Origin: Roseiflexaceae bacterium UBA965
Lineage (GTDB): Bacteria > Chloroflexota > Chloroflexia > Chloroflexales > Roseiflexaceae
Direction: 5' to 3'
Length of the DNA stretch: 31,204 nt
Assembly (NCBI GenBank): GCA_002292925.1
Contig: DBCF01000174.1
Coordinates: 1 to 31,204 of the forward strand
The translations under genes and the position numbers were made by a program. The notes beneath the pieces were generated by a model. That model was given only the letters and a program-made list of their open reading frames with translations, was not told the origin of the DNA and made no database searches. Below, one piece after another: positions 21,523-29,715 of the stretch. Every line of letters begins with the position of its first letter. Within the stretch, counting starts at the first letter, position 1.

Positions 21523-21996
21523 ATGAGCGATCGCATTTTTTATTTGACACCAGAAGGCAAAGCCAAACTCGAAGCCGAATTACGGGAACGGGAAACCGTG
21601 CTCCGGCGCGAAATCGCCGAACGGATCAACCAAGCCAAAGAACTCGGCGATATTTCGGAGAGTGGCGAATACGAAGACGCCAAAAAAGAATCTGGCTTCA
21701 ACGAAGGCCGTGTCAAAGAAATCCGTGATGTGTTGGCACGTCACCAAATCATCGAAGACGAACCAGGCAACATCAAAGAAATCCGGATTGGCTCAAAAGT
21801 CACCATTCGCTACGATGGTGAAGACGAAGACGAAGAATACCGGATTGTCGGAAGTGCCGAGTCAAATCCTGCCGACGGCATGATTTCGAACGAATCACCC
21901 TTGGGGAGCGCCTTGATTGGGCGCAAAGTAAAAGACAAAGTGGTCATTCATGCACCAAGTGGTCCGATGAAGTGTGTGATTAAAGCGATTAAATAA
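21523..21996 (+). CDS. greA: Transcript cleavage factor GreA
   Basis: A 157-residue factor that enters the RNA polymerase secondary channel and promotes cleavage of backtracked RNA. The N-terminal coiled coil (about 10-75) has the acidic tip LGDISESGEYEDAK (41-54), with Asp43 and Glu46 at the catalytic positions. The C-terminal FKBP-like domain (about 80-157) contains IGSKVTIRYDG, YRIVGSAESNPADGMISNESPLGSALIGRKVKD. Length is normal. The ATG at 21523 has GAGGGG upstream; the frame extends to 21487 without a ribosome site. It heads an operon with lysS 24 bp downstream, an arrangement common in several bacterial groups. Confidence 0.96.
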   Translation: MSDRIFYLTPEGKAKLEAELRERETVLRREIAERINQAKELGDISESGEYEDAKKESGFNEGRVKEIRDVLARHQIIEDEPGNIKEIRIGSKVTIRYDGEDEDEEYRIVGSAESNPADGMISNESPLGSALIGRKVKDKVVIHAPSGPMKCVIKAIK

Positions 21997-22020
21997 CCAC
22001 AGATCAGATAAGGGTGCACC

Positions 22021-23493
22021 ATGGAACTCAACGAACTACAACAGCAACGCGCCGATAAACTCACCCGTCTCCGCGCTGCCGGTATCGAAGGCTACCCGGC
22101 GCGTTCACAACGCACCCATGCCATCCCTGCGTTACTCGCAAACTTTGATGACATGATGACCCAAAACGCCCTCGTGACGGTGGTGGGGCGGATCGTCGGC
22201 GCGCGCCGGATTATGGGCAAATTAGCCTTTGCCCACATCGAAGACGAACATGGTCGCATCCAACTCTGGTTGAGTCGCGCCGAAGTCGGCGACGAATGGT
22301 TTGAGCGCTTTGCTAACGACATCGACACCTTTGACATCATCCAAGCCAGTGGTTCGCTCCGCCGCACCAATGCCGGCGAAGCCTCGGTGTTTGTCAGTCA
22401 CATCACCCTACTTAGCAAAGCCATCAATCCCCCACCCGACAAATGGCACGGCCTCACCGACACCGAAGCCCGGTTGCGCGAACGCTACCTCGACATGATT
22501 GTCAATCACGACGTGCGCGCCAACTTCCGCGTCCGCGCCCAGGTCATGCGCATGATGCGCAAAGTCCTCGACGAGCGGAACTTCCTCGAAGTCGAAACTC
22601 CCGTGCTCCAACCCATTTATGGCGGTGCCACGGCGCGCCCTTTTACCACCTTTCACAATCAACTCAAACAAGACCTCTACCTGCGGATTGCCGTCGAGCT
22701 CTACCTCAAACGCATGATCGTCGGGGGCTTTGAGCGCGTCTACGAAATCAGCAAAGTATTCCGCAACGAAGGGGTTGACCGCACCCATAACCCCGAATTC
22801 ACCATGATGGAATGCTACCAAGCCTTTGGTGATTACAACGACATGATGGATCTCGTCGAAGACGTCTGTCGCCAAACCGCCATCCATCTCACTGGTGGTA
22901 CCGTTGTCCAATACCAAGAATATGCCATCGACTTTGGCCCCAAATGGCAACGCATCTCTATCCCCGGGTCCATCCTCGAGCGCACCGGTATCGATATTTT
23001 GGCACTCAAAACCCATGACGCATTAATTAGTGCCATCCGTGAGCGCAAATTGCCTGTCGAAACCAAACCGAGTTGGGCCAAACAAGTCGATGAATTATTT
23101 AGCGAAATCATTCAGCCCAGTTTGATTCAACCCACCTTCATCGTCGACCACCCCGTCGAGCTCTCGCCACTGGCCAAACGCCACGCCCACGACCCCGCCA
23201 TCACCGAACGCTTTGAAGCGATTGTGGCTGGGATGGAAATCGGCAATGGCTATAGCGAGCTCAACGACCCCTTTGACCAAGAGCAACGCTTCCTTGGTCA
23301 GCTCCAAGACCAAGCCAAAGGCGACGACGAAGCCCACCAGCTCGATCACGACTACATCAATGCCCTGATGTACGGCATGCCCCCCACCGGCGGCCTCGGC
23401 ATGGGCATCGATCGCATGGCGATGATTTTTGCCAATCAATCAACCATCCGCGACGTCGTCGTATTCCCGCACCTGCGCCCCCGCGAAGGTTAG
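22021..23493 (+). CDS. lysS: Lysyl-tRNA synthetase, class II
   Basis: A 490-residue class II synthetase charging tRNA-Lys. The N-terminal OB-fold anticodon-binding domain is about 45-140 (VVGRIVGARRIMGKLAFAHIEDEHGRIQLWL). The catalytic domain follows: motif 1 around 185-205 (FLEVETPVLQPIYGGATARPF), motif 2 FRNEGVDRTHNPEF (247-260), and motif 3 GLGMGIDRM (458-466). Lys-specific residues around NPPPDKWHGLTD and the normal length support LysRS rather than the related AspRS/AsnRS. It lies between greA and the AbrB-like/Doc-like pair; all share direction and gaps are 24 and 14 bp. Confidence 0.97.
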   Translation: MELNELQQQRADKLTRLRAAGIEGYPARSQRTHAIPALLANFDDMMTQNALVTVVGRIVGARRIMGKLAFAHIEDEHGRIQLWLSRAEVGDEWFERFANDIDTFDIIQASGSLRRTNAGEASVFVSHITLLSKAINPPPDKWHGLTDTEARLRERYLDMIVNHDVRANFRVRAQVMRMMRKVLDERNFLEVETPVLQPIYGGATARPFTTFHNQLKQDLYLRIAVELYLKRMIVGGFERVYEISKVFRNEGVDRTHNPEFTMMECYQAFGDYNDMMDLVEDVCRQTAIHLTGGTVVQYQEYAIDFGPKWQRISIPGSILERTGIDILALKTHDALISAIRERKLPVETKPSWAKQVDELFSEIIQPSLIQPTFIVDHPVELSPLAKRHAHDPAITERFEAIVAGMEIGNGYSELNDPFDQEQRFLGQLQDQAKGDDEAHQLDHDYINALMYGMPPTGGLGMGIDRMAMIFANQSTIRDVVVFPHLRPREG

Positions 23494-23507
23494 TCGAGAC
23501 CCCTATT

Positions 23508-23726
23508 ATGCCCACACAATTCGTTGTCGAAGTCGATAATTTACCCCCCGTCGTCCAAGGTTGGCTCAAAGCCGCCAACCTTGGTGACCTCGAAACAGTC
23601 GAATTGGTCTTTACTGATCGCGAAGTGCTATTGCGCAAACCACGCTCACAGCCGTTGCGCCAATGGGCCGAACCCGTCATCGACAAATACGACAAAGCCT
23701 TCCGGCGCTTGGCGGGACTCGAATAA
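23508..23726 (+). CDS. AbrB-like small protein, putative partner of the Doc-like protein
   Basis: A 72-residue protein. Residues 5-45 (VVEVDNLPPVVQGWLKAANLGDLETVELVFTDREVLLRKP) follow the AbrB/MazE swapped-hairpin pattern: a strand, LPP, a helix, a turn, then VELVFTDREVLLR. The C-terminal tail (about 48-72, WAEPVIDKYDKAFRRLAGLE) is a likely amphipathic helix of the sort used by antitoxins to wrap a toxin. It precedes the Doc-like gene by 4 bp, the normal antitoxin-toxin order. Antitoxin identity is inferred from these patterns and position; no close family name can be given. Confidence 0.65.
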   Translation: MPTQFVVEVDNLPPVVQGWLKAANLGDLETVELVFTDREVLLRKPRSQPLRQWAEPVIDKYDKAFRRLAGLE

Positions 23727-23730
23727 GCCC

Positions 23731-24123
23731 ATGCGTCTCAGCAAATCACAAATCCTCGACTTCCATACCATCATCATCGAACGCTACGGCGGACGCTTGG
23801 GGATTGCCTCCAGCGACGTGCTCGACCGCGTGCTTGCCACCCCCGACCAAACGTTGTTTGGCTTCCACTGCTACCCCACCCCCGTCGCCAAAATCGCCGC
23901 CTTCGTGTATAATCTCGTACGCCAACAACCCTTTATTAGCCACAACGAAACCACTGCACTGCTCGTGTTGCTCTATTGGTGCGATAATAATGGACAGCAA
24001 TTGGCGATTCCCCATGCCGAAATCGTCCAGGCGCTCATACCCCTCTATCACGCACCCGACGAAAGTGCCTTTCGTGATTGGTTACAGGTCAACCTGACCC
24101 CCAATGATAATATTCCCTTCTGA
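23731..24123 (+). CDS. Doc-like (Fic/Doc) protein with degenerate active site
   Basis: A 130-residue protein with the layout of Fic/Doc family toxins: LSKSQILDFHTIIIERYGGRLGI (3-25), VLDRVLATPDQ (30-40), and AAFVYNLVRQQPFISHNETTALLVLLYWCDNNG (56-88). Doc proteins, which phosphorylate EF-Tu, share the motif HxFxDxNKR at this place (His66, Asp70, Asn72, Lys73, Arg74 in phage P1 Doc). Here it reads Gln66, Ser70, Asn72, Glu73, Thr74, so the catalytic His, Asp, Lys and Arg are all changed and kinase activity is not expected. The frame is intact. It overlaps birA by 20 bp and follows the AbrB-like gene by 4 bp, so all are translated from one mRNA with greA and lysS. Confidence 0.8.
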   Translation: MRLSKSQILDFHTIIIERYGGRLGIASSDVLDRVLATPDQTLFGFHCYPTPVAKIAAFVYNLVRQQPFISHNETTALLVLLYWCDNNGQQLAIPHAEIVQALIPLYHAPDESAFRDWLQVNLTPNDNIPF

Positions 24124-24919
24124 CCTCACCCTCGCCCAGATCCAACCACGCCTTACCACGCAAGTGATTGGGCGCGAACTCGTGCGCCTACACCACACCA
24201 CCTCGACCAACGACGTCATCCGGGCTGCTGCCGCCACTGGGCGCCCCGAAGGGTTGGTCGTGCTGGCCGAACACCAAACCCACGGCCGGGGTCAACACGG
24301 CCGCCAATGGAGCGACATCCCCAACCAAAGCCTGCTCTGCTCGCTCCTGCTCCGCCCCACCCACATCCCTGCCACCCACACCGCCTTGGTCATCAATGCA
24401 TTTGTGGCGGTACTGGCCCAAACCATCACACAGGTTACCACCGCCCCCATCCACATCAAATGGCCCAACGATATCGTTGTCATGGCTGGCAGCCAGCGCC
24501 GCAAACTGGCCGGCGTCCTCTGCGAAGCCCGCATCGTAGCCCACCAAATCGAGTCTATCTGTATCGGCTGGGGCGTCAACGTCCATGCCCACCCCCAACA
24601 CCACAGCGATAGCGTCGATTTGGCTCGCCATAGTAGTGCCGTCAACGATTGGACCACCCAACCAATCAGCCGCGCCGACATCCTCGTCGCCCAACTCAAC
24701 GCCTTCGACCACGTCTACCAACAGCTCCAATACGACCCCACCGCCTACCAGGCACACTGGCGCCAGTTGGTGCCCATCGTCGGCACATCCGTCACGATTA
24801 ACCGCCACGACACCCAAATCAGTGGCACCGTCACCCAGCTCAACGACGACGGCAGTATTGTCGTTGCTACTGCCAATGGCAGTGAGGTGGTACATTCGGG
24901 CATCATTCAATTTGATTAA
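24104..24919 (+). CDS. birA: Biotin--[acetyl-CoA carboxylase] ligase, short form
   Basis: A 271-residue ligase that joins biotin to the acceptor lysine of biotin carboxyl carrier protein through biotinyl-AMP. Key motifs: GRGQHGRQW (61-69, biotinyl-AMP loop), KWPNDI (119-124), KLAGVLCEA (134-142), and GWGVNV (155-160). A C-terminal SH3-like domain follows (about 225-271). There is no N-terminal helix-turn-helix domain, so it is a monofunctional ligase and not a repressor as in E. coli. The start overlaps the Doc-like gene by 20 bp; the ribosome site is weak, which suggests translational coupling. It ends the greA operon. Confidence 0.92.
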   Translation: MIIFPSDLTLAQIQPRLTTQVIGRELVRLHHTTSTNDVIRAAAATGRPEGLVVLAEHQTHGRGQHGRQWSDIPNQSLLCSLLLRPTHIPATHTALVINAFVAVLAQTITQVTTAPIHIKWPNDIVVMAGSQRRKLAGVLCEARIVAHQIESICIGWGVNVHAHPQHHSDSVDLARHSSAVNDWTTQPISRADILVAQLNAFDHVYQQLQYDPTAYQAHWRQLVPIVGTSVTINRHDTQISGTVTQLNDDGSIVVATANGSEVVHSGIIQFD

Positions 24920-25331
24920 TTTTTGTGAAAAATAGTACTGCGATAACGTGAATATGCATTAATGTTAGTTAGTCCAATTTCGCACATTTCGTGGCAGGTG
25001 GCAATCAGTACGAAAACCGGCGCTATCTCTTTGTGATACCCAAAATCAGTGCTTGTGATGGCAACGCATTTGGATTCGGTGGTTGCTGATGCGGTATTTT
25101 TATCATGAAATTCCCACAATTCAAAGTTGAATAATTGCGCAATTCCATGCTATACTCGCCTACAAGGTGATAAGTTATGCTGTTATGAGTGAATATTCAT
25201 CGCATTGTAATGCCTCACGACTAGTATGATTCGTGTTATTCGGATAGACTAGATTAATTAGTAAAATATTTTGGATGTATGCCAAGTTTGTGTTTGGTAC
25301 CATACAATCCACAATTGGGAGCACTGACTGC
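24920..25331. other. 412-bp gap before the NlpC/P60 gene
   Basis: This stretch is AT-rich and holds the promoter (25127-25156) of the P60 gene with a 12-bp palindrome. About 170 nt of possible leader follow the promoter. Within the leader I see TGAATATTCA, a 10-bp palindrome, but no T-box, riboswitch motif or clear terminator. No credible gene lies in the part before the promoter. Confidence 0.6.
25127..25156 (+). promoter_or_regulatory. Promoter of the NlpC/P60 gene, with palindromic spacer
   Basis: TTGAAT (25127-25132), an 18-nt spacer, TATACT (25151-25156). The spacer opens with a perfect palindrome AATTGCGCAATT (25133-25144), in a place where a bound protein would block RNA polymerase. 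Confidence 0.6.
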
Positions 25332-26918
25332 ATGGTCGATAATCCACGCCAAATACCACAAAACAACGCCGAACAACGTGAGCTCGTGACCCGCGCCCAA
25401 CGCCGCCGCCAAGATTTTGTACGCGTTGATGGGATGACAAGTATCACCGACCGCATTCCCACCCTAAACTCACTTATCACACGACCAGAAGCATTACTCG
25501 AGCGTATTCCCGCCCGTGTCATCATGCACATTTTGGTAATTGCCATTATTCCCCTCGCATTGCTCGTCAGCCGAAGCAATATCGTCCAAATCACCACAGA
25601 TCCGATTGTGACCACCACTACCACAGCCAACGACTTTACCGTCGAAGTGGAACCGTTGACCACGGCTCCCGGCGCCGAGCAAGGTGACAATCCCATCTCT
25701 GAAAGCGAAGATCTGCCCGTTCCCTTGTCGGTGGTATCACGCAATCAAGTCATGTCACCGGTCGTCGTACCCGTGACAGTGCTTGTTGATCGTGCCTTTA
25801 TGCGCAATGGTCCTGGCACAAACTACGACCCAATCACCCGCGCTGATGCAGGCGCACCGCTCCAAGTTATCGGCAAATACGGTGACTGGTACCAAGTCCG
25901 TGAGCGTGTCGATACCCAAGTCTATTGGATGGCAGGCGAGTTGCTTTCGTTACCTGATAATGCCGCCAACACCATATTTGATATTTTTGATAACGAGGTC
26001 CCGCCCCCACCACCCCCACGGCTCGCAACCGTGCGTGAAGCAGGGCTCACTGTGCGCGACGGCCCCGGCAAAAACTATGTTGCGGTCACCACCCTCACCC
26101 TCAATGCCAATGTCGAATTAATCGAACGCTACCAAGACTGGTATCACATCGCCGTCGACAACAACACCGATGGCTGGGTACGGGCAGACTTCCTCGATGC
26201 CACTCCCGATGTCACCAAACGTGTTATTAACGCCGAAACTATCCCCGACCCATCACCTGAGTTGATTGGCGTCATTACCGGTGACCAAGTCAATTTGCGC
26301 CGTGGCCCTGATTCGCGCCATGCCAAAATCGACATGGTCAACAAAGGGCAACGCCTCGATTTGATTGGCAAATACAAAGACTGGGTTCAGGTCAGCTTCA
26401 ACAAAAAGAAAGCCTGGATCTTTAAAGACCTAATGAATGTATCATCACACGTGCTCCGCCGCGTCCCTAATACCACCGACTTCCCCGCCTTACCCGTCGC
26501 ACCGGTACGCTCCAAATACACCAATGTGTCAACCAGCAGTGACGTCGCTAATATTGCCTTGCAATTTGTGGGGTATCGATATGTCTGGGGCGGCACCACC
26601 CCCAAAAGTGGCTTCGATTGTAGTGGCTTGATGCTCTACGCCTTTAAACAGGTCGGGGTAAGTATCCCGCGCTTGGCGGCATCACAATTCAATGCCAGCA
26701 ATGGCGTGCAGATTAATGGCCTCGAAAATCTCGCACCTGGGGATATGCTGTTTTATGTCCGTACCAGTGGGCGGCGTGGCATCACACACGTATCGATGTA
26801 TATCGGTGGAGGCAAAATGGTCCACGCCATGACCCCACGCTACGGCGTCCAAGTCTCCAATATCTACGATAAGTACTGGTTAGACCATTATTACGGCGCC
26901 GTACGCATCCGGCGCTAA
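25332..26918 (+). CDS. NlpC/P60 peptidoglycan hydrolase with three SH3b domains
   Basis: A 528-residue membrane-anchored protein. After a basic cytoplasmic tail (about 1-60) there is one transmembrane helix (about 62-80, VIMHILVIAIIPLALLV), an acidic linker, and three bacterial SH3 domains (about 145-212, 232-290, 312-370), each with a VRDGPGKNY-like RT loop and DW(Y/V)QV strand. The C-terminal NlpC/P60 cysteine peptidase domain (about 400-528) has the catalytic Cys430 (FDCSG), His486 (THVSMYIG) and His498 (MVHAM). It should cleave peptide stems of peptidoglycan outside the membrane. I took ATG 25332 over ATG 25275: GGGAG is upstream, and the extra residues look unlike a protein N-terminus. 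The choice is not secure. Confidence 0.88.
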   Translation: MVDNPRQIPQNNAEQRELVTRAQRRRQDFVRVDGMTSITDRIPTLNSLITRPEALLERIPARVIMHILVIAIIPLALLVSRSNIVQITTDPIVTTTTTANDFTVEVEPLTTAPGAEQGDNPISESEDLPVPLSVVSRNQVMSPVVVPVTVLVDRAFMRNGPGTNYDPITRADAGAPLQVIGKYGDWYQVRERVDTQVYWMAGELLSLPDNAANTIFDIFDNEVPPPPPPRLATVREAGLTVRDGPGKNYVAVTTLTLNANVELIERYQDWYHIAVDNNTDGWVRADFLDATPDVTKRVINAETIPDPSPELIGVITGDQVNLRRGPDSRHAKIDMVNKGQRLDLIGKYKDWVQVSFNKKKAWIFKDLMNVSSHVLRRVPNTTDFPALPVAPVRSKYTNVSTSSDVANIALQFVGYRYVWGGTTPKSGFDCSGLMLYAFKQVGVSIPRLAASQFNASNGVQINGLENLAPGDMLFYVRTSGRRGITHVSMYIGGGKMVHAMTPRYGVQVSNIYDKYWLDHYYGAVRIRR

Positions 26919-26940
26919 CCCGTCAATCCAAGTCACACAC

Positions 26941-26972
26941 AACCGAGTGGGCCATCTGCCCACTCGGTTTTT
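26941..26972 (+). terminator. Terminator after the NlpC/P60 gene
   Basis: A perfect 12-bp stem (AACCGAGTGGGC at 26941-26952 and its complement at 26958-26969) with a 5-nt loop and five U residues. It lies 22 nt after the stop codon, a clear rho-independent terminator. Confidence 0.92.
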
Positions 26973-27036
26973 GATGCAGAGTCGTGCATTTCTGTGTACA
27001 CTATAGGCAATCAGTATCACGAGCAAAGGATTCACT

Positions 27037-28104
27037 ATGAAGGGTTTGATTTTGAGCGGTGGCAAGGGCACCCGTCTCCGCCCCATCACCTATACCAGTG
27101 CCAAACAACTGGTCCCCGTCGCCAACAAGCCGGTGCTATTCCGCGTCATCGAGACCATCCGTGACGCCGGTATCACCGATATTGGCATCATCGTCGGCGA
27201 TACAGCCGCCGAAGTCGAAGCTGCCGTCGGCACTGGCGAGCGCTGGGGTGTCAAAATCACCTACATCCAACAAGACGCACCGTCGGGGCTGGCCCATGCC
27301 GTCAAAATCGCCCACCCCTTCCTCGGCGATGATCGCTTTGTGATGTTCCTCGGTGACAACTGCATCCAAGGGGGTATCTCGGGGCTCATCCAACAATTCC
27401 AAAACAGCGATTACCACGCCCAAATCGTCCTCAAGGAAGTCCCCAACCCCCGCTCATATGGCGTCGCCGAACTCAACCCCGATGGCAGTATTTTGCGCCT
27501 CGTCGAAAAGCCCAAAGAGCCCAAATCAAATCTGGCACTGGTGGGCATCTACATGTTCGACAAAACAATCTGGGACGCCATCGATTCCATCAAACCATCG
27601 TGGCGGGGTGAACTCGAAATCACCGACGCCATTCAAGCCCTCGTCGATAGCAACAAAACCGTCTTCCCCTACATTCATCGCGGCTGGTGGATCGACACCG
27701 GCAAAAAAGACGACATGCTCGAAGCCAATCGCCTCATCCTCGAAGAACTCACTGCCCAGCAATTGGGCACCGTCGATGAATCCTCACGGCTGATCGGCAA
27801 AGTCATCATCGAAGCCGGCGCCGAAGTCATCAACAGCACCATTCGCGGCCCAGCGATTATTGGCGAAGGCACCCGCATCGTTAATTCATATGTCGGTCCA
27901 TTTACCGCGATTTATCATCACTGCACCATCCAAAACAGCGAAATCGAACATTCGATTGTGCTCGAACACTGTAGTATCAACGACCTGCCCGGTCGGCTCT
28001 GCGATAGCCTGATTGGTCGCCACGTCGAAGTATCACGCTCAACACTGCGCCCCAGCGCCTATCGCCTCGTACTCGGTGATCATAGCCACGTCGACGTATT
28101 GTAA
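27037..28104 (+). CDS. Glucose-1-phosphate thymidylyltransferase, long (StrD-like) form
   Basis: A 355-residue sugar-nucleotide pyrophosphorylase. The N-terminal Rossmann-like domain (1-235) has the NTP loop LILSGGKGTRLRPIT (4-18), KQLVPVANKPV (23-33), FLGDN (104-108, metal site Asp107), and EKPKEPKSN (about 161-169). A left-handed beta-helix (about 250-355, hexapeptide-like IIGEGTRIVNSYVGP) follows. The family's long forms (StrD, DesIII) make dTDP-glucose from glucose-1-phosphate and dTTP for deoxysugars in envelope polymers or metabolites. No rmlBCD neighbours are in view, and UDP-glucose cannot be ruled out, so I give no gene symbol. An AAAGGA site is 7 nt before the ATG. It ends at a hairpin shared with glpX. 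Confidence 0.88.
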   Translation: MKGLILSGGKGTRLRPITYTSAKQLVPVANKPVLFRVIETIRDAGITDIGIIVGDTAAEVEAAVGTGERWGVKITYIQQDAPSGLAHAVKIAHPFLGDDRFVMFLGDNCIQGGISGLIQQFQNSDYHAQIVLKEVPNPRSYGVAELNPDGSILRLVEKPKEPKSNLALVGIYMFDKTIWDAIDSIKPSWRGELEITDAIQALVDSNKTVFPYIHRGWWIDTGKKDDMLEANRLILEELTAQQLGTVDESSRLIGKVIIEAGAEVINSTIRGPAIIGEGTRIVNSYVGPFTAIYHHCTIQNSEIEHSIVLEHCSINDLPGRLCDSLIGRHVEVSRSTLRPSAYRLVLGDHSHVDVL

Positions 28105-28110
28105 TTAACC

Positions 28111-28152
28111 ACACCAATGCCCCGTAGCAGACATGCTACGGGGCATTGGTGT
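28111..28152. terminator. Bidirectional hairpin between convergent genes
   Basis: A perfect 19-bp stem (28111-28129 and 28134-28152) with a 4-nt loop. It begins 6 bp past the thymidylyltransferase stop and directly touches the glpX stop codon. Both sides are short and only weakly U-rich (UUUAUU on the plus strand). Its place and strength argue for a shared terminator of both genes. Confidence 0.8.
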
Positions 28153-29142
28153 TTATTCGTTTGGAAGATAATCAATCCCCGACACACGCATCAGTTTATC
28201 CCAACGATGAAACGACTCGATATGGCGAATCGTGCCAGTGGTAGCCCTCATCACCACCGAATGCGTCCGGGCGCCAAATTCGCTATATTGTACCCCACGC
28301 AAAAAATCACCCGAGGTAATACCTGTCGCGACGAAGTAGACATTCTCGCCCTTGACCAATTCATCAGTTGAATACACATGCTCGGGGTCTAGGCCTTGTT
28401 GCGCCATCAACGCACGTTCATGATCATCACGTGGCCACAACCGGGCATGAATCTCACCCCCGAGACACTTGAGTGCACATGCAGTCACTACCGCCTCGGG
28501 GGCACCGCCGATACCCATCAACATGTCAGCTGGCGCGTCTTCGACTGCAGTCATCACACCAGCAGCGACATCGCCATGCGCGATTAAGCGAATCCGCGCA
28601 CCAGCCGCACGAATCTCGCGGATGAGCTGATGATGCCGTGGCCGATCAAGTACCACAACCGTGATATCTGATACCCGCCGACGGAGCGCATGCGCTACCG
28701 CATTGACGTTCTCGGCCACACTGGCATTGATATCGACTTTGCCACGCGCAGCCTCACCGACGGCGAGCTTGTACATGTAGGGGATGCCGTTCCATGCGTG
28801 CAATGCACCACGCTCGGCTACCGCAATCACTGCAATGGCACCAGGCATACCCTCTGCAAGCAGGGTGGTGCCCTCAACGGGGTCAACGGCAATGTCAACA
28901 GCCGGGGCAGCTCCAGTCCCCACCCGCTCGCCTGTATACAACATCGGGGCATTGTCTTTTTCGCCTTCACCAATCACCACTACGCCATCCATTACAATGC
29001 CGTTCAAGGCAAAACGCATCGCATCGACTGCAGCCTGGTCAGCGGCGTCTTTGTCACCACGTCCCATCAAGCGGGCGGCACGTAAGGCTGCGGCCTCCGT
29101 ACAACGCACTAAATCCATTCCCAAATTGCGATCGAGCTGCAT
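28153..29142 (-). CDS. glpX: Fructose-1,6-bisphosphatase, class II
   Basis: A 329-residue enzyme that removes the 1-phosphate of fructose-1,6-bisphosphate in gluconeogenesis (and of sedoheptulose bisphosphate in carbon-fixing relatives). Metal and substrate motifs: GEGEKDNAP (58-66), DPVEGTT (87-93), then VVVLDRPRH (about 160-168), GGAPEAVVTA (near 213-222), and THSVVMRATTGT (about 298-309). Length is normal for GlpX. It diverges from groES with about 230 bp between start codons. An AGGGAG site stands 8 nt before the ATG. I found no strong promoter of its own in the shared gap. Confidence 0.95.
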   Translation of the reverse strand: MQLDRNLGMDLVRCTEAAALRAARLMGRGDKDAADQAAVDAMRFALNGIVMDGVVVIGEGEKDNAPMLYTGERVGTGAAPAVDIAVDPVEGTTLLAEGMPGAIAVIAVAERGALHAWNGIPYMYKLAVGEAARGKVDINASVAENVNAVAHALRRRVSDITVVVLDRPRHHQLIREIRAAGARIRLIAHGDVAAGVMTAVEDAPADMLMGIGGAPEAVVTACALKCLGGEIHARLWPRDDHERALMAQQGLDPEHVYSTDELVKGENVYFVATGITSGDFLRGVQYSEFGARTHSVVMRATTGTIRHIESFHRWDKLMRVSGIDYLPNE

Positions 29143-29235
29143 CTCTCACTCCCTTGTAATTACTACTATCCTTAGATACGTACGGTGCCACTCCATAGTT
29201 TGTTTTGTAGCAGTTTTATTAAATCTGCATAAGAA

Positions 29236-29262
29236 TTTGCACTCTCACCCAACGAGTGCTAA
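29236..29262 (+). promoter_or_regulatory. CIRCE element 1 (HrcA site) upstream of groES
   Basis: TTTGCACTC-N9-GAGTGCTAA. This differs from the consensus TTAGCACTC-N9-GAGTGCTAA at one base only. It lies 7 bp upstream of the -35 of the groES promoter, an unusual place since CIRCE often overlaps the start of transcription. Confidence 0.92.
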
Positions 29263-29269
29263 TTTTTGC

Positions 29270-29298
29270 TTGACAAGTGGCGATGCATTATCTATAGT
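29270..29298 (+). promoter_or_regulatory. Promoter of groES-groEL
   Basis: Consensus TTGACA (29270-29275), a 17-nt spacer, TATAGT (29293-29298). The predicted start is near 29305, giving a leader of about 67 nt. CIRCE elements stand on both sides. Confidence 0.9.
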
Positions 29299-29307
29299 TA
29301 ATAGCGA

Positions 29308-29334
29308 TTAGCAGTTGAGCTGTTTGACTGCTAA
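29308..29334 (+). promoter_or_regulatory. CIRCE-like element 2, at the groES transcript start
   Basis: TTAGCAGTT-N9-GACTGCTAA has the exact 9-9-9 geometry of CIRCE. It matches the consensus at 7 of 9 bases on the left and 8 of 9 on the right; the inner 8-bp parts TTAGCAGT/ACTGCTAA are perfect complements. It lies just after the predicted start of transcription, the normal CIRCE place. Confidence 0.75.
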
Positions 29335-29371
29335 ATGTTATGTATCATCGCAGATGAGGGGAAGCGTCACT

Positions 29372-29677
29372 ATGGCTGCAAACTTCCGCATCCGACCGCT
29401 GGCCGACCGCGTCGTAGTAAAGCCGGCCGAGCGCGAGGAAAAGACCAAGGGCGGGTTGTTTATCCCAGACACCGCCAGCAAAGAACGTCCTATGGAGGGC
29501 GAAGTTGTCGCCGTCGGCGATGGTCGCCGCACCGACAATGGCCAATTGGTACCAATGAGCGTCAAGACCGGCGATCGTGTCTTGTTTGCTAAGTACAGCG
29601 GCACCGAATACAAGGTCGACGAAATCGATTATCTCGTATTGGCCGAAAAAGACATCCTCGGCGTCATCGAGGCATAA
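29372..29677 (+). CDS. groES: Co-chaperonin GroES
   Basis: A 101-residue co-chaperonin that caps GroEL. It shows RIRPLADRVVVKPAEREEKTKGGLFIPDTASKERPMEGEVVAVGDG (about 5-49), with the mobile loop around 20-36, and ends YLVLAEKDILGVIEA. Length is typical for bacterial GroES (about 95-102). The ATG at 29372 has GAGGGGA upstream; the longer frame from 29315 would start inside the second CIRCE and is rejected. groEL follows after 38 bp. Control by HrcA through two CIRCE sites is predicted. Confidence 0.97.
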   Translation: MAANFRIRPLADRVVVKPAEREEKTKGGLFIPDTASKERPMEGEVVAVGDGRRTDNGQLVPMSVKTGDRVLFAKYSGTEYKVDEIDYLVLAEKDILGVIEA

Positions 29678-29715
29678 TTTACCCGTACTAGGAAGCACTG
29701 AGGAGATTACACTTC

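Noticed and set aside
24916..25119. A 67-residue open frame on the minus strand in the gap before the P60 gene
   Set aside because: It starts with TTG, has no ribosome site and no protein-like pattern, and faces the promoter region from the other strand.
25177..25229. Short upstream frames (MLL and a 14-codon frame) overlapping as ATGA in the P60 leader
   Set aside because: The AAGGTG site lies right at the predicted transcript start, so initiation there is unlikely, and no attenuation structure accompanies the frames.
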